Positions 32,061 to 43,591 of a stretch of 64,000 nt of DNA are shown piece by piece (within the stretch, counting starts at the first letter, position 1; every line of letters starts with the position of its first letter). The position numbers were made by a program, and so were the translations under genes. The stretch lies in contig CM055108.1 in NCBI GenBank assembly GCA_029204225.1, positions 49,052,996 to 49,116,995 on the forward strand, given 5' to 3'. The DNA is from Diphasiastrum complanatum. Taxonomy: Eukaryota; Streptophyta; Lycopodiopsida; Lycopodiales; Lycopodiaceae. The notes under the pieces are model-generated. The model was given only the letters and a program-made list of their open reading frames with translations. It did not search any database and had not been told where the DNA came from.

Positions 32061-33644
32061 TGGACTTCAAAAACAAAACTCAGAAAAGTGTTCAGGTGGA
32101 AAAGAGCTCAAGTGATCTGAATGTCTAAAGCAAGTATCCATTTTGTCTATAATGATAAATATCAAGTGATATCCTGAGATCATGATCCTAAATAATGATT
32201 GTTTATAAATGAGAATGAGAGAGAAAGCCCAGCCACATGTTGGTGGCACAATGGCATATTCAAGGTTTGTTCTTCCCTACCTCTAGGTCATGCAATGGAC
32301 GCGAGTGGCTTAAATTTTGATATCTACAGCCTCCAGAGGTACCCATAAACCAACCAAAAGTTGCCGTGTTTGCACTACCACAGCTTTAGCTAAACCCTAT
32401 GTTGAGGAAACAGTATCAATGGGCGAGTCTTTATCAATTATGACCTTTTCCCAATTGTTGCAGCACAGGTACCAACAACAGCTGCCGCCCCCCCCCCCCC
32501 CCCCCCGCCCGAGGGGCCAAGTTGCTGCCCAGCCTTTTTGTAGGTCTAGATCCAGGGGAGACAATCATGCTACAGAATAAGCCTTCTCTTGTATTTTTGT
32601 TGTGAAGAGCTTATCTAATCTTCATTAAAGCTTTGATAGTAGAAAATCAGGCCCTTGTGTTTGGTTTTGCTTTTTTACAATCTTTATGCTGTGACAGGTT
32701 TGACTATTTACAATCATTAAGCTCATAACTGTAAAAAAGGAGTTAAGCAAGTCCATATACTTTTGAAAATAAGAGTGGAACAAGTACTCATACTAGGAGC
32801 TCTAAAAGGAACAAAATGATGAACAAATGTGAAGGGCTGAGCATTGGATGAGTTTAGCATCATGTATAATGAATCAAATTGTTGTAACAGAACAAGTTCA
32901 GTAGAGCACGAGGCAGAATAAAATCCTACGAATGAAACCCATGCACAGGTGCGCCGATTCAAACTGTTGCCACTAGCGAAACTTAAATCCAAGGTATTAA
33001 ACCTTCTGATCAAGGAAGCTTGTCTGGTCTTATTGCTGGTCTTGTTGGTCTGATTGAAATCAAGTTAATTTCCTAGTAAACATGGCTCGGACAAGTCCAT
33101 GCAGATGCATGAAGGCAGTATTCTTTCAAAACAAGCCCAAAAACACTTTATAACTCGAGAATGTGTCAAAATCACTATTTGACGAAGGGGATGTAAAAAT
33201 ATGATTTCAGACCTACGTAAGTGATGCTTCAATACTGCTACATATATGCCCAAAAATATGAGACTGTCATTATCACAAACAACAAAATGCACCAAGGAAT
33301 CAATGCCCGAGCTTAAAATGGCTTAAAAATCATCAGCTTCGGGACTTGAACAGTTCTGAGAATCAATATCACAGATTTCAAAAGGATGCAGGTCAAAGGG
33401 CATTTTCATTCTATACCCTGCTTGTGTAGGGAATGCAGGTTCAAACGAATGCAAACTCTCTACTCAGCAGTCTGGTTGGAGAGAGTTGTAACTGTGAGAT
33501 AAAAATTGAACCACTCATCATTATCCTATTTCTAAAAAAAATTAGAAACAAGTTGACAAAGCCCCTCATCAAAAATGACCAAACCAACACATCATTCAAT
33601 GTTGGTGTCCAAGTGTATGACATACTAGCCGGAATTCAAGTTAC
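32061..33644. other. Intronic sequence; contains a poly(C) tract
   Basis: No supported gene. A 19-base C run at 32488-32506 is the only striking feature. A short Pro-rich frame across it has no independent support. The right edge is the GT donor of the 33645-33852 exon. Confidence 0.5.
32488..32506 (+). repeat. Poly(C)19 tract
   Basis: Nineteen uninterrupted C, followed by GCCCGAGGGG. In the DNA-PKcs transcript this is a G19 run. Confidence 0.95.
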
Positions 33645-33852
33645 CTGATCCTTTTTGGGAGCATCAGATGTAGAGCACTGATAGTTGTATCCACGAGTGT
33701 TCGTGCTTTTGAAGTAGCCAATATGATCTGCTGCAACTATTGTTACACGGAGAATTTTGTAAAAGCCACTAATCAGTGGATAATGACTTGAAAGTTCAAT
33801 TATGCACCGCCCAAATGGGTACGTCCATTTCAGAAGCAAATCCTCATGACTG
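33645..33852 (-). CDS. DNA-PKcs internal exon (first of three seen)
   Basis: A 208-bp internal exon. The acceptor is TTTCCTTTGCAG/C at 33853/33852 and the donor CAG/GTAACT at 33645/33644. The first base completes a split codon; the exon then encodes LKWTYPFG followed by PLISGFYKILRVTI and IGYFK, matching the animal DNA-PKcs stretches EPWVYSFS, PLISGFYKLLSIT and IKYFEG. It ends in phase 0 after APKKDQ. This is the strongest of the three matches, especially the octapeptide PLISGFYK. It lies N-terminal to the other two exons in a HEAT-repeat region. No preceding exon could be found to the right, so the upstream intron probably exceeds 30 kb. Confidence 0.85.
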
Positions 33853-34700
33853 CTGCAAAGGAAACAAAAATCATTCTTCAAACTTCTAAAAATGTGCTCA
33901 GAAAAGCAGAAACTTGTAAAAGATTCATATATTGGTGCTATAAATGAGCACTAAGAATCTTTGACTTGAAGTCTAACTAAACTATACTAAAAATGGCAAA
34001 GTTTAATGTCTATCAGATTATCTTTTGCAATGTATGGATGACTTGTGAAATCTACAAGGCCGTCCCTTTTCATAATCATCAGAAATCTGCAGCTCATGTG
34101 CTTCTTTGATCTTAAGTAATTGCTGTCAACTCAATGTATCGGTCTTGAATCTTGCAGGATTCAAAGGTTTGAAATTTTGAATGCAATATGTTCCTGTAGC
34201 TAAAAGTTAAAATATCTGATAATATGTCTGTTGCTTGCACTATGGTCTGTTATTTCTGTGAATGTTTTGGATGTGACCTGAATATAGGTGTTTCTACGGT
34301 GCTACTTTTTCTCTCTTCAGTTGTTTGTATGTGTGTGAGTTCTAATTAGTTTTAGTCAACTCCAATCTAGGAATTTCAATCATTCCATCAGAGCATTGTA
34401 CGGTGGTGTGCACCTAGTACCGTGGACATTCTTTCCTCTTGTGTTTTCCCAAGCATCCAAAGCATCAATTCTCTCCTAACACATGCATGAAACGTAGAAA
34501 TCGCTTAACCCATCAAGCATTGTCTCCCCATGTATTAGATAAAGTGTAGCACAAAGCATAGGACATGTGTCCTTTCGACCCATCAACTTCTACATTTTGG
34601 GACGTCATCCTAGCAAATGCTTTGCAAGACCACACACAAACAAATTACAACCACACCATTTGAAAGTTAAAACTAGTGACCCTGGTCCCTTTCTATGTAT
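33853..34700. other. Probable intron upstream of the first seen DNA-PKcs exon
   Basis: Ends on the minus strand in a good pyrimidine tract and CAG acceptor. No upstream exon, repeat end or RNA gene recognised. Confidence 0.5.
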
Positions 34701-35228
34701 CAATCTACAAAAATGTCACTGGAACTTGGGTGTATTTTAAAATCCCAAAAGATTCTAAGGTACTTTAAAATGGGAAATGCCATAAGTTATCTCCTCGAGT
34801 CGTCAGCTGATTGTGTCCTTACTTTGGTCGGCTTCGACAATGGAGATCCTAACAATGACCCTATGTAGACACATGTGCCTAGTCATGAATCCAGGTGTGT
34901 AGTTCCAACATGCATTTGACCAAATCAAATCATGGGGCCAATGGGCAATGGACTACGACTAGCCAATGTGTGACCGAAGTAGACCAGTGGGCCACTTATG
35001 CACAATAGAGTATATGGGTGGCTATCGTAATGTTGTTATGACTATTTGTGGGTCCTGGTAATTTGGGGCAAACCTAAGAGGATTGTCACCCTTGCATGAA
35101 CGCCAAGTACCCCAAGACTAGAATAGTAGGTTCAGGGCTTAAAGGATTGCCTATGGAAGGGAGGAGATTCATTCTAAACATCAACTAGTAGGTTTTGTGA
35201 GGAGCTTGAGGGGCCAAGCACCTAACAG
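34700..35228 (+). repeat. Degenerate LTR-like sequence
   Basis: Aligns along several hundred bases with the minus strand of 48265-48825 (shared words GACCAGTGGGCCACTTA, GGTGGCTATCGT, GGAGATTCATTCTA, AGGTTTTGTGAGGAG). It ends CACCTAACA. The left end is uncertain. Probably a decayed LTR of an unnamed family. Confidence 0.5.
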
Positions 35229-35369
35229 TTTCCATTATGGTGAATATGTCTATTAGTGGTAGCAAGAATAGGTTGTGGCATATGCAAACCGATACTACAA
35301 ATAGTATGGATTAGGAAGCTAGAGATTGCAAACAAATCTATTGATGACTCGTTGTCAATTTTACCTTCA

Positions 35370-35960
35370 AATAGGAATGTGGAACATAAGATTGAGCTCT
35401 TTCTCAAATGCAATCTTGCCATAATACCATCTTACAGAATGAGTCTCACAGAGGAAGAGGAAGTCAAGACTGTGATAGAGGACTATCCTGCCAAAGGGCA
35501 AAGAAGGCCTAGTTATTATCTTGTTTCCTTGCTAGTTATTTCTTTCAAGAGAAAGTATGTTCCTTAGTGTATGTGTTGAGATTATTGAGGCTTGAAGAAG
35601 ATTATTGTTAAGGATCAATCTCTTATGACACATACTCATGACTTGTTGATTGATTTACATGATGCTTGTGCTTAGTAAGATAGGTTTGAAAATTGGATAC
35701 GATTATTTTAGATTTCGTAAAGAGAATGTATGCACGATTGCCTTCAAAACTCAATCTGATTACTATGAATTTTTTCTGATCCTTTTGAATTGACTAACTC
35801 TCCAGCAATATACATTATGTTGATGAATGATGTACTCATACGACATATGGGCAAATCTGTCATGAATTTCATTGATGACATCTTGACCTACAATGCAAGA
35901 GAGATTTTGCATGTGACCCATCTTAGGACTTTGTTGTCAACTCTGAGGGAAACATGCTCT
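35370..35960 (+). pseudogene. Decayed Ty3 reverse transcriptase fragment
   Basis: Pieces of reverse transcriptase in several frames: NRNVEHKIELFLK and SYRMSLTEEEEV (about 35.38-35.47 kb), then LTNSPAIYIMLMNDVLIRHM and VMNFIDDILTYNA with the FIDD catalytic motif (about 35.87 kb). The segment between them is heavily mutated. It belongs to the same general group as the fragment at 36860-37683 but is older. Confidence 0.7.
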
Positions 35961-36029
35961 TTGCTAATATTTGACACTATCGAAAGAGGCGCAGAATGGG
36001 TATCAATTTCTTGACACTTCTTTGATAGT

Positions 36030-36194
36030 TATGCGTGGATAGCTTTATGATAGAAGTATTTTAGTTCTATTTGACAGTGGGTCCTCGCATAATGTCATAA
36101 ATTCCACTCTTGTTAAAAAGTTAAAAGTGAGCACACAACCGTCCAAGTACCAATACACAGTCGAGCTGGTTGATGGAAAGGGTACAGAGATTTT
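36030..36194 (+). pseudogene. Ty3-D protease fragment
   Basis: VLFDSGSSHNVINSTLVKK and YTVELVDGKGTEI show a retroviral-type aspartic protease with DSG active site. The frame stops at inserted LTR sequence and resumes at 36860 with the protease C-terminus. Confidence 0.7.
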
Positions 36195-36843
36195 GAAATA
36201 ATAAATGATATGTTAGTTTCCCATAGGTTACTTTGACCCAAAAGGTCGAGACTTGTGTAACCATGGGTTAGGTTTATTATTCAGACCATGTTAAGTTACC
36301 TTTAGCTAAGTTGGACTTTTTGGCTACATGAAGTTTTGAGCAACAAGCAACATTTTGCATTTTGTTGCAATTTTTCCATTCTACTTCATGTCATGTTATG
36401 TCTTTTACATTATCATTTAAGGAGAGTGTTAGGAATAATAAATGATAATGTTAGTTTCCCACAGGTTACTTTGACCCAAAAGGTCGAGACTTGTGTAACC
36501 GTGGGTTACGTTTATTATTTAGACCATGTTAAGTTAGTCGCTAAGTTGGACCCAATTTTGGTCTAGTAATAACTCGTGGGTCCAAGTAAAATCTAATTAT
36601 GTTAAGGGGCCCTATCTTGACTTTTGGGGGTGCCCTATAATTAGTAGTGGATGAACTTAGGGTTTGGAAGAGTCTAGGCCCTAGGAAGGCCTATTTATAT
36701 GTACTCGTTATTCATTTGTAATTCATTCCCTTTCTAGCAGTGCTACTACTTTCTCTCTCCTTGAGGGCACCTAACCCTCTCTCTCTTCTTCTTGTATATG
36801 GAGATTGAATGTTAGAAAGATCTTGACACTTTGATTTCCTACA
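36195..36843 (+). mobile_element. Remnant LTR element inserted in Ty3-D
   Basis: A complete LTR (36427-36843, TGTTAGGAA...TTCCTACA, 417 bp) is preceded by a purine-rich tract, about 100 bp of internal sequence and a partial second copy of the LTR start (36195-36325). This looks like a collapsed LTR element whose insertion split the Ty3-D protease. The LTR copies share GGTTACTTTGACCCAAAAGG with few differences. Confidence 0.65.
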
Positions 36844-36859
36844 AATTTGGGACACAAGG

Positions 36860-37683
36860 GTTGTGCGTATGCCTTTAACTATTCAGAGTTATTCTGAGGA
36901 GTTGGATTTTGAGATAACTCGTTTGGAGCGCTTTGATGACGTTCTGGGGATGTCTTGGCACGCGATGCGGAAGCCTTACATAGCCTGGGATACTCATGTG
37001 TATAAGTTTCAGCATGGTGGTAAGCTTCATTCCATCCGTGGTGAGCGGGATGTGCCTCCAAAACCACTGGTCTCAGCAACGCGGTTGCGTAAGGTATGTT
37101 GTGAAGGTATGTATATTTGTTTTCTGCTGGATATGACTACTAGTACTAGTGAGAGGAGCATGTGGCAGGTGGAAGACAATACTTCAGCTAACCTAGACCG
37201 TGAAATTAGGAGTGAGTTTGCAGATGTGTTTACTGATGATTTGCCATCTGCATTACCGCCTAATAGGAATGTTGACCATAAGATTGAGCTTATTCTCGGA
37301 TCCTGTCTTGTAAATAGACCACCTTATAGAATGAGTTTGAGAGAGGAAGAGGACGTGAGGAAACATGGGCAGATTAGGCCTAGCTTCTCACCTTTTGCCT
37401 CGCCGATCATTCTAGTAAAAAAGGATGGATCTTGGCATATGTGTGTGGATTATCGAGGCCTTAATAAGATTACTATCAAGCATCGATATCCTATGCCACG
37501 TATTGATGATTTGCTTGATGGTCTTGATGGTGTCACTGTTTTTAGTAAGATAGACTTGAAGAGTGGTTATCATCAGGTTAGAGTTCGTGAAGAGGATGTT
37601 CATAAAACTGCCTTCCGAACTCGATTTGGTCATTATGAGTATCTTGTGATGCCCTTTGGTTTGACTAACGCCCCAGCTACCAG
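36860..37683 (+). pseudogene. Ty3-D protease end and reverse transcriptase
   Basis: Continuous frame: protease C-terminus ([19 protein letters not shown]) and reverse transcriptase start ([26 protein letters not shown]). Then [44 protein letters not shown] and GLTNAPAT. It stops just before the catalytic FxDD motif and passes without a stop into hAT transposase sequence at about 37684, so the 340-codon frame is a chance fusion of two transposons. Confidence 0.85.
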
Positions 37684-37930
37684 TGTGGCAGCCTTCCAGC
37701 AGTCGCATAGGGATGTAGCTGCTATTGCTGTTAGGAGGTGCTTTTACTTGTGCAACTTCCCCTTTCATGTGGCTATGACCCTTGCATGGAGGGATATGAT
37801 GCGAGCAGTATCTCGCATCGGTGTTGAGCGGGAGGGCCCGACGATAAAGCAGTTGAGGACGAGAGAGCTACATGTTGAGCGGTAGTCCCGTGGATACTGA
37901 CCTACAGCCCATTAGGAAGTCATGGGCGAG
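37684..37930 (+). pseudogene. hAT (DUF659-type) transposase exon, 5' part
   Basis: [17 protein letters not shown] and [17 protein letters not shown] match the start of the DUF659 region of plant hAT transposases. After one frameshift, PIRKSWAR leads to a donor GCGAG/GTATGC at about 37930. The next recognisable exon is at 43154, beyond Ty3-C. DUF659 proteins cut and move DNA through an RNase H-like fold, but only pieces remain here. Confidence 0.75.
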
Positions 37931-38127
37931 GTATGCATGTAACCTTACATCTTCAAAACCTTTGCAATTACTACTTTAGTACTTTCAAGTTTCTAACTTT
38001 GAACTTTCAAATCTCCAAATTTGCAAGTTAGTTAAAAGGAGTCAACTTTCAAATTTCAGCTTTATTTGAGCCTTCGGTGTTCAATGTTGGGTGCTCACTG
38101 CTCTAGCTCGTAACCTGGTAGCCTGAG

Positions 38128-38504
38128 TGTAATAGATCCTAACACCACAGTAGGGCAAACACTAACTGATCCACCCAACCTTGCCTACTCCCTGATATGG
38201 AGTAAGCCCCTCCTAGCCCAATGTGAGGACTGGTAGCATGCATACTGCCAAGTGTCGGCCACGTGGCACTGACATGGCCGACTGCATGTCAGGACCCAAC
38301 TGGGGCCCTGTCCTGCTGACAGGGTCCCTAGACTATGTTAGGCCCGCCATGGATATGGACCGTGCTGGGGCACACTACTCACATTGTCTTGCCCTGTTGG
38401 TCATGTACGCTGGACACGACCCTGACTATGGTATCTGACCTTCTGTGTTCTCTAGGGTTCGGCAATGGTCACGTGCTCTGATCAGTGTAATAGATCCTCT
38501 AACA
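38128..38504 (-). repeat. Ty3-C 3' LTR
   Basis: On the minus strand TGTTAGAGG...ATCTATTACA, preceded by CTTAAGGGGGAGGGAG. Most of its length matches the Ty3-A LTR. Confidence 0.9.
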
Positions 38505-38515
38505 CTCCCTCCCCC

Positions 38516-38965
38516 TTAAGAACCATCTTGGTCCTCTAAGACAAAGTCTGGAAAAATCTTGCGAAGGACGCTGCCTCTTTCCCAAGTGGCATTCTCAACA
38601 GGCTGATCATTCCACTTGACCAGGTATTCTCGGTATAGAGTATGGTGTGTCTGCGTCTCTCTACTATCAAGAATCTCCTCTGGCTCATCTGGAGGTTGCT
38701 GAGAATCCAATCGGAGAACTAGAACACTGTCCCCTACCAGATTTTCTGATATGGTTAAGGCTTTTCGTAACTGACTTACATGAAAGACTAGAAAAACCTT
38801 ACTACTGTGTGGGAGTTCTAGTTCATAGGTGACCTCGCCTAGTCTCCTACTGATGGTAAAGGGACCACAATACCTAGGAGACAACTTAGCACACACTCCT
38901 GATTTGAGGGTTTTAAAGTCAACTGGGACTCTCAAGTAGACTTTCTCACCAGCGAAGAACTGCAC
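38516..38965 (-). pseudogene. Ty3-C integrase C-terminus and chromodomain
   Basis: [16 protein letters not shown] followed by the chromodomain [16 protein letters not shown], ending in the same [10 protein letters not shown] as Ty3-A. It is separated from the catalytic part by a stop near 39005. Confidence 0.9.
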
Positions 38966-39004
38966 ATCCCGTCTGTGTGGATCTGCATAATGCCTGGCTC
39001 GATC

Positions 39005-39913
39005 CTAGGACTGCCTAATGCCATGCTTAGCATGTTCTATCATCTGGTTTAGGACTTCTAAAAAGTTTCTGGCTGCTTCAACTTTTTCTTGTTTAAACCC
39101 TACAACTGTGGGTGAGTGTGGCTGAAAACCGTACATCAGCATAAATGGGTTGTATCCCGTAGTTGAATGTTTGGTACTGTTATAAGCAAACTCTAATATC
39201 AAGAGATATTCCTCCCAATTAGTCTGCTTCTTGCTGACGTATGCACGAAGCATATCCTCCAGCACCTGATTTACCCTCTCTGTTTGACCGTCAGTCTGTG
39301 GATGGTCGGTGGTACTCATATTAAGTTTAGTATGGAGATGATGGAATACTGCCCTCCAAAATTTTCCATTAAAATTACTGTCCCGGCCGCTGACTATGCC
39401 GGAAGGTAGACCGTACAATTTAAATAGCCCGTTTACAAACAACCTCGCTAACTCTGGAGCTCTAACGGTTGTTTTGGTCGGAATAAAATGAGCCATTTTG
39501 GTCAGACAGTCAACTGTGACCCATATAGTGTCATTACCCTTTTGGGTTTTAGGCAGGCCTACTATAAAATCCATGGAGATACTCTCCCATTTACCAGCTA
39601 GTATATCTAAGGGCTGTAACAACCCTCCTGCCTTTAAACGCTCTGCTTTATTTACTTGACATTTCTGGCAACTGGTTACATATTGCTGGACGTCCTTTTT
39701 CATACTAGGCCAAAAAAATTGCCTACAAAGAAGCTCATAGGTCTTCTGTATGCCTGGGTGCCCCACACTAGGATTGTCATGACACTCATATAGGACCTGC
39801 TGCCTATAATCCTCTGAATTGGGGACACATACTCTATCTCTATAGAGCAAGTACTCATCCTGAATGGAATATTGTTTCCATTTGAATCCTTGAGTCAACT
39901 GACCCTCAACCAC
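39005..39913 (-). pseudogene. Ty3-C integrase zinc finger and catalytic core
   Basis: HHCC finger (YECHDNPSVGHPGIQ ... CQKCQ) and core with [19 protein letters not shown] and [13 protein letters not shown]. The second motif reads SGRDSN where Ty3-A has SDRDSK; the conserved Asp of RDS is still present. A stop replaces the codon after RQS. Confidence 0.88.
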
Positions 39914-41648
39914 TGGGTTCGCTTGGGTAATACAAACTCTGAATCCTCAACGTCATCTGACGTATACTCAGACTCATCATCATCCTCAACGGAAGCTGCC
40001 ATATTCTTCCGGGAGTCTGTAATTGTCTGCTCTGGACTGAGTTCCAAATAGTAGAGAAGAATGCATCATGCTGGCACTTCCCTCTCAAGGACTCGAGTAA
40101 CTCATTACGAATCTGAGTAAAACTCAGCTCGTTTATCATAGGCGTTCTGCTAAGGGCATCTGCTACTGTATTGAATTTTCCCCATCTATATTTGATAGAC
40201 ATATCAAACTCTTGCATCAACTCTGCCCAACGAGCTTTCCGACCTCTAAGCTCAGGTTGATTGCAAAGGTATCTGAGACTCTCATGGTCTGTCAGGACCT
40301 CAAAGTTGGCACCATAGAAATAATGCCTCCAAGTCTTAAGGGCATGGACTACAGAAAAGAGTTCCTTTTCATATGCACTGTACCTAGTCTGAGCTGGCTC
40401 AAGTTTTTTACTCTCGAACGCAACTGGTCGTCCACCCTGAGTTAGTACAGCACCTACTGCAAAGTCGCTAGCATCTGTTTCAACCACAAATGGCTGGTTG
40501 GGGTCGACGACTTTTAAAACTGGTGTTGTAGCTAAGGCTGTTTTGAGAGCATCAAAGCTCTCCTGCTGTGCGGACTCCCAAATGAACAACTTTCCCTTCC
40601 CCTTAAGAAGATTTGTCATGGGAACTGCTATCTGAGCATACTCCTTGACAAATCGTCTGTAATATCCCGCCAAACCACGAAAGATCTGAAGTTCCAAAAT
40701 ATTTTGAGGTCTCAGCCAACTGAGTATGGCTTTAACCTTATTTGGGTCCATCTTAATCCCATCTGAAGAGATAATGTGACCCAAATAATCTACTTCTTCA
40801 ACGAAGAATTCACACTTGGATTCTTTAGCATAAAGCTTATGCTTTCTAAGCAGTCGAAACACCTTTCTGAGGTGTTTTAGATGCTCCTTCCTCGTTTTGC
40901 TGTAGACGAGGATGTCATCTAAAAATACGACTACAAATTTACCCAAGTATGGTCTGAGGACACTGTTCATCAAGGTCATAAAGGTAGCTGGAGCATTTGT
41001 GAGCCCAAATGGCATCACCTTAAACTCATAATGACCATGACAAGTCCTAAAAGTTGTTTTTGGGAAATCTTCCGACTTTATACGGACTTTATGATATCCC
41101 AATCTGAGGTCTATTTTACTGAAAAACTTATCCCCGTCGAGTTGATCAAACAACTCGTCTACCCGAGGCATAGGGTATTTATTCTTAATTGTGACTTTAT
41201 TGAGGGCTTTGTAATCTATGCAAAGACGCATAGATCCCTCTTTCTTTTTCACCAAAGGGACTGGTGAGGCCCATGGTGAACTACTGGTCTGAATTTGGCC
41301 TTTCCCAAGATAATCTGTTAACTGCCTAGTTATTTCTTCATCGTCTGTTCGGCTGACCCGATACGGAGGTTTAGAAACAGGTGCTGTACCTGGTACTAGG
41401 TTTATTACATGATCTACCTCTCTAGTAGGTGGAAAATCATGTGGCAAATCTTCAGGAAAAACATCTTTAAATTTAGACAATAAAGTTTCTAATTTATTGA
41501 TTTTCTGCTGTAAAGAATTGGAAATAGAAACTTCAGGAATAAACTGAAAGTCACATAAGTATACCTGATGGTCGTCGTCTCCGATTAGCTGACAGAGCTC
41601 TGAACTGCAGACCATAGGACTGTTGGGAACATCATGCTCCCCATGCAA
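39906..41648 (-). pseudogene. Ty3-C reverse transcriptase and RNase H
   Basis: 580 open codons with [27 protein letters not shown], the catalytic [11 protein letters not shown], then RNase [16 protein letters not shown] and [16 protein letters not shown], the part missing from Ty3-A. It ends in the acidic linker before integrase because of a frameshift near 39.91 kb. The upstream protease-RT join (41650-41880) contains several stops. Confidence 0.9.
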
Positions 41649-41881
41649 CTGGATCTCTCGGCCTTTATGCTGAAAGCTGAGGGTGTTCTCCTAATTTCTG
41701 TGGAGGGAAGGTCCTAAACTGTAGAGCCAGTCTCTCCCGAGAACAATGTTTGTGCGATCCAAGTGCATTATCTGAAAGTTTATTTCATCTTGGTACCCCT
41801 GAATACCAAGATTTAAGTTACTTACATAGTTTCCCAAATTTTCTTATCTTCACCCTTAGCCAATGAAACTATGTACCTATG

Positions 41882-42970
41882 CTAACTAGGTACTTCTAGA
41901 AGTTTAAGTTTTTTAACCAGGGTGTAGTTAATGAAATTATGGGTTGCCCCATCATCAACCATAACTCTAACTGACTGGTTACCAACTTTCCCATGCATAC
42001 GTACTAGGTCATGTGGCCCAAAACTGAAGGGTCTCGCTAGCATTGCAAAGGTTAGCTGGCAACAGTGTTCATGGTCTTCATGATACACTTTGAGCTCGGA
42101 AGCTACCGAGTCACTGGGGAAACTTACAGTCTGAACAAGATGAACTTGTTTTTTATCCTTTTTATCTTTCTTAGTGAAAGGCCCCTTGGGACACTGTCTG
42201 ACTGTGTGTCCCTTGCCCATGCACACAAAGCACAAACGTTCTTGTTTGGCTTTCTCAAAATCTTCTAGTTTTAAGGGTTGTATGAGCAATGGGCGTCTCT
42301 GAGGAGCTTCACCTTTGATTTTATCTTCTTTCTTTCCTTTTAAAAATTTCTTCTTAAATTGAAAGTCTTTCTGAGGAGGCTGCTCAGAAAGGGGCTGCTG
42401 TCTCGCCCTCTTCCTACCCACTGAATCATCATAGATTTGAGCATATCTAAGAGCTTGCTCTAGGGTAGTAGGCGAGTTTCTCTGAACCTCTACTTTATAT
42501 TCATCCTTGAGGCCATGGACATATCCCCTGATTTTCTTATAATCATCCATATTTTTAATTTTTAAAATTGCTTCTTGATACTGTGAGATATATTGGATTA
42601 GGGACTTGTCCATTACTGTTTTCTCCCAGGCTTCCCAGGCTCTATCAAGTTCATTTTCTGGTAGAAATTCTCTTAGGAAAGCTTCTTCAAAGGCCTTCCA
42701 TGACCGGGGAGTCTGTCCAGTCTTCTGGAGATTTAACCACCACTTATAGGCCATGGGCCCTAGGGAAAGATTGGCCTCTATAGCTTGCAAATGGTCACGG
42801 GTCTGTATAAGAGCATGAATGTTCTTCCATTTGCTGAGGAAGGTTTGTAGAATGTCTGCATTTCTATCCTTCTCTTTCCCAATAAAAGTAGGAGGCTTTA
42901 AGTCTTTAAAGACATTGGGGTGAGACCGCATAGGCTCACCCGAAACTGATGGAAGTGGAGAAGGGGACAA
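41882..42970 (-). pseudogene. Ty3-C gag and protease start
   Basis: Gag domain (LGPMAYKWWLNLQKTG), the IKNMDDYKKIRGY segment that is interrupted by a stop in Ty3-A, CCHC knuckle [14 protein letters not shown] and protease [14 protein letters not shown]-terminally truncated. Confidence 0.9.
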
Positions 42971-43153
42971 CTGAGAAGTGGAGGGAAATTTGAAGTTAGT
43001 AGGTTACATTTTGTGAATCGTGATTATTGTTTTAAACGTTGCAATTTGCATTTGCCATTCACATTTGCAATTCGCATTTACATTTGATTCTAGAATGCTC
43101 CATGGTGAATGTTCATGAGTTATGATTCGACCTTTGTCGGAATTCCAATGCAG

Positions 43154-43407
43154 GTTGTCACAAACAACGCGTCCAATGGTGTTGCCATGGGGAAGCTCGT
43201 GAATGAGAGGTACCCTTGGATTTTCTGGAGTCCATGTGCTGCACATTGCCTTGACCTCCTGGTTGAAGACATTGGGAGATTACCCTGGGTCAAGAAGGTT
43301 GTAGACATGGCACGATTCTTGGTGAGATTTGTCACCAAGAGACAGAGGGTCTTGAGCATGTTCAAGTCCTCTTCCAGCTTGGACCTCTTGCGGCCTGCCC
43401 CCACTAG
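43154..43407 (+). pseudogene. hAT (DUF659-type) transposase exon, middle part
   Basis: Acceptor AATGCAG/G at 43153 and donor CACTAG/GTAACG at 43407. Encodes VVTNNASNGVAMGKLV and WSPCAAHCLDLLVEDIG, a hallmark of plant hAT-related RNase H-like transposases (catalytic-domain Asp in the TxNAS motif region, and CAAHCLDL). Ty3-C lies between this exon and 37684-37930. Confidence 0.85.
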
Positions 43408-43591
43408 GTAACGAAGTTCCAACTTCCAACTTCCAACCTGACAACCAATTTCCAATAAATATACTAGATTGTAGATACTAGCTTGTAAATTGTAATTTGT
43501 AAATTGTAACTTAAAAGTAATGTCGATCCTAAGTCCTGATTCCAATTTCCTTGTGTGCATTGCGCAAGGCCTACCACTTGAGCTGCTGCAG

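Larger units (their letters stand above)
11748..33644 (-). other. 21.9-kb GT-AG intron of the DNA-PKcs gene
   Basis: Bounded on the minus strand by CAG/GTAACT at 33645/33644 and TTGTGCAG/G at 11748/11747, both ordinary major-spliceosome signals, with phase 0 on both sides. It contains at least seven LINE copies or fragments in the same orientation as the gene, one full-length Ty3 chromovirus in the opposite orientation and a small TIR element. No further DNA-PKcs coding sequence was seen in it, and comparison with the animal protein needs none. Confidence 0.75.
38128..42995 (-). mobile_element. Ty3-C: 5'-truncated copy of the Ty3-A family
   Basis: Same coding content and polypurine tract as Ty3-A, in the opposite orientation, lying between two hAT exons. 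The 3' LTR (38128-38504) is 377 bp and differs from that of Ty3-A in its first 45 bp. The 5' LTR, leader and start of gag are lost; homology ends near 42995 at the gag SLPSTSQLS segment. Several frameshifts and stops. It carries the Lys codon where Ty3-A has the premature stop and the RNase H segment that Ty3-A lost. Confidence 0.93.

Noticed and set aside
32317-32580. 87-codon Pro-rich frame
   Set aside because: Depends on the poly(C) run, on the strand opposite the host gene, with no recognisable domain.
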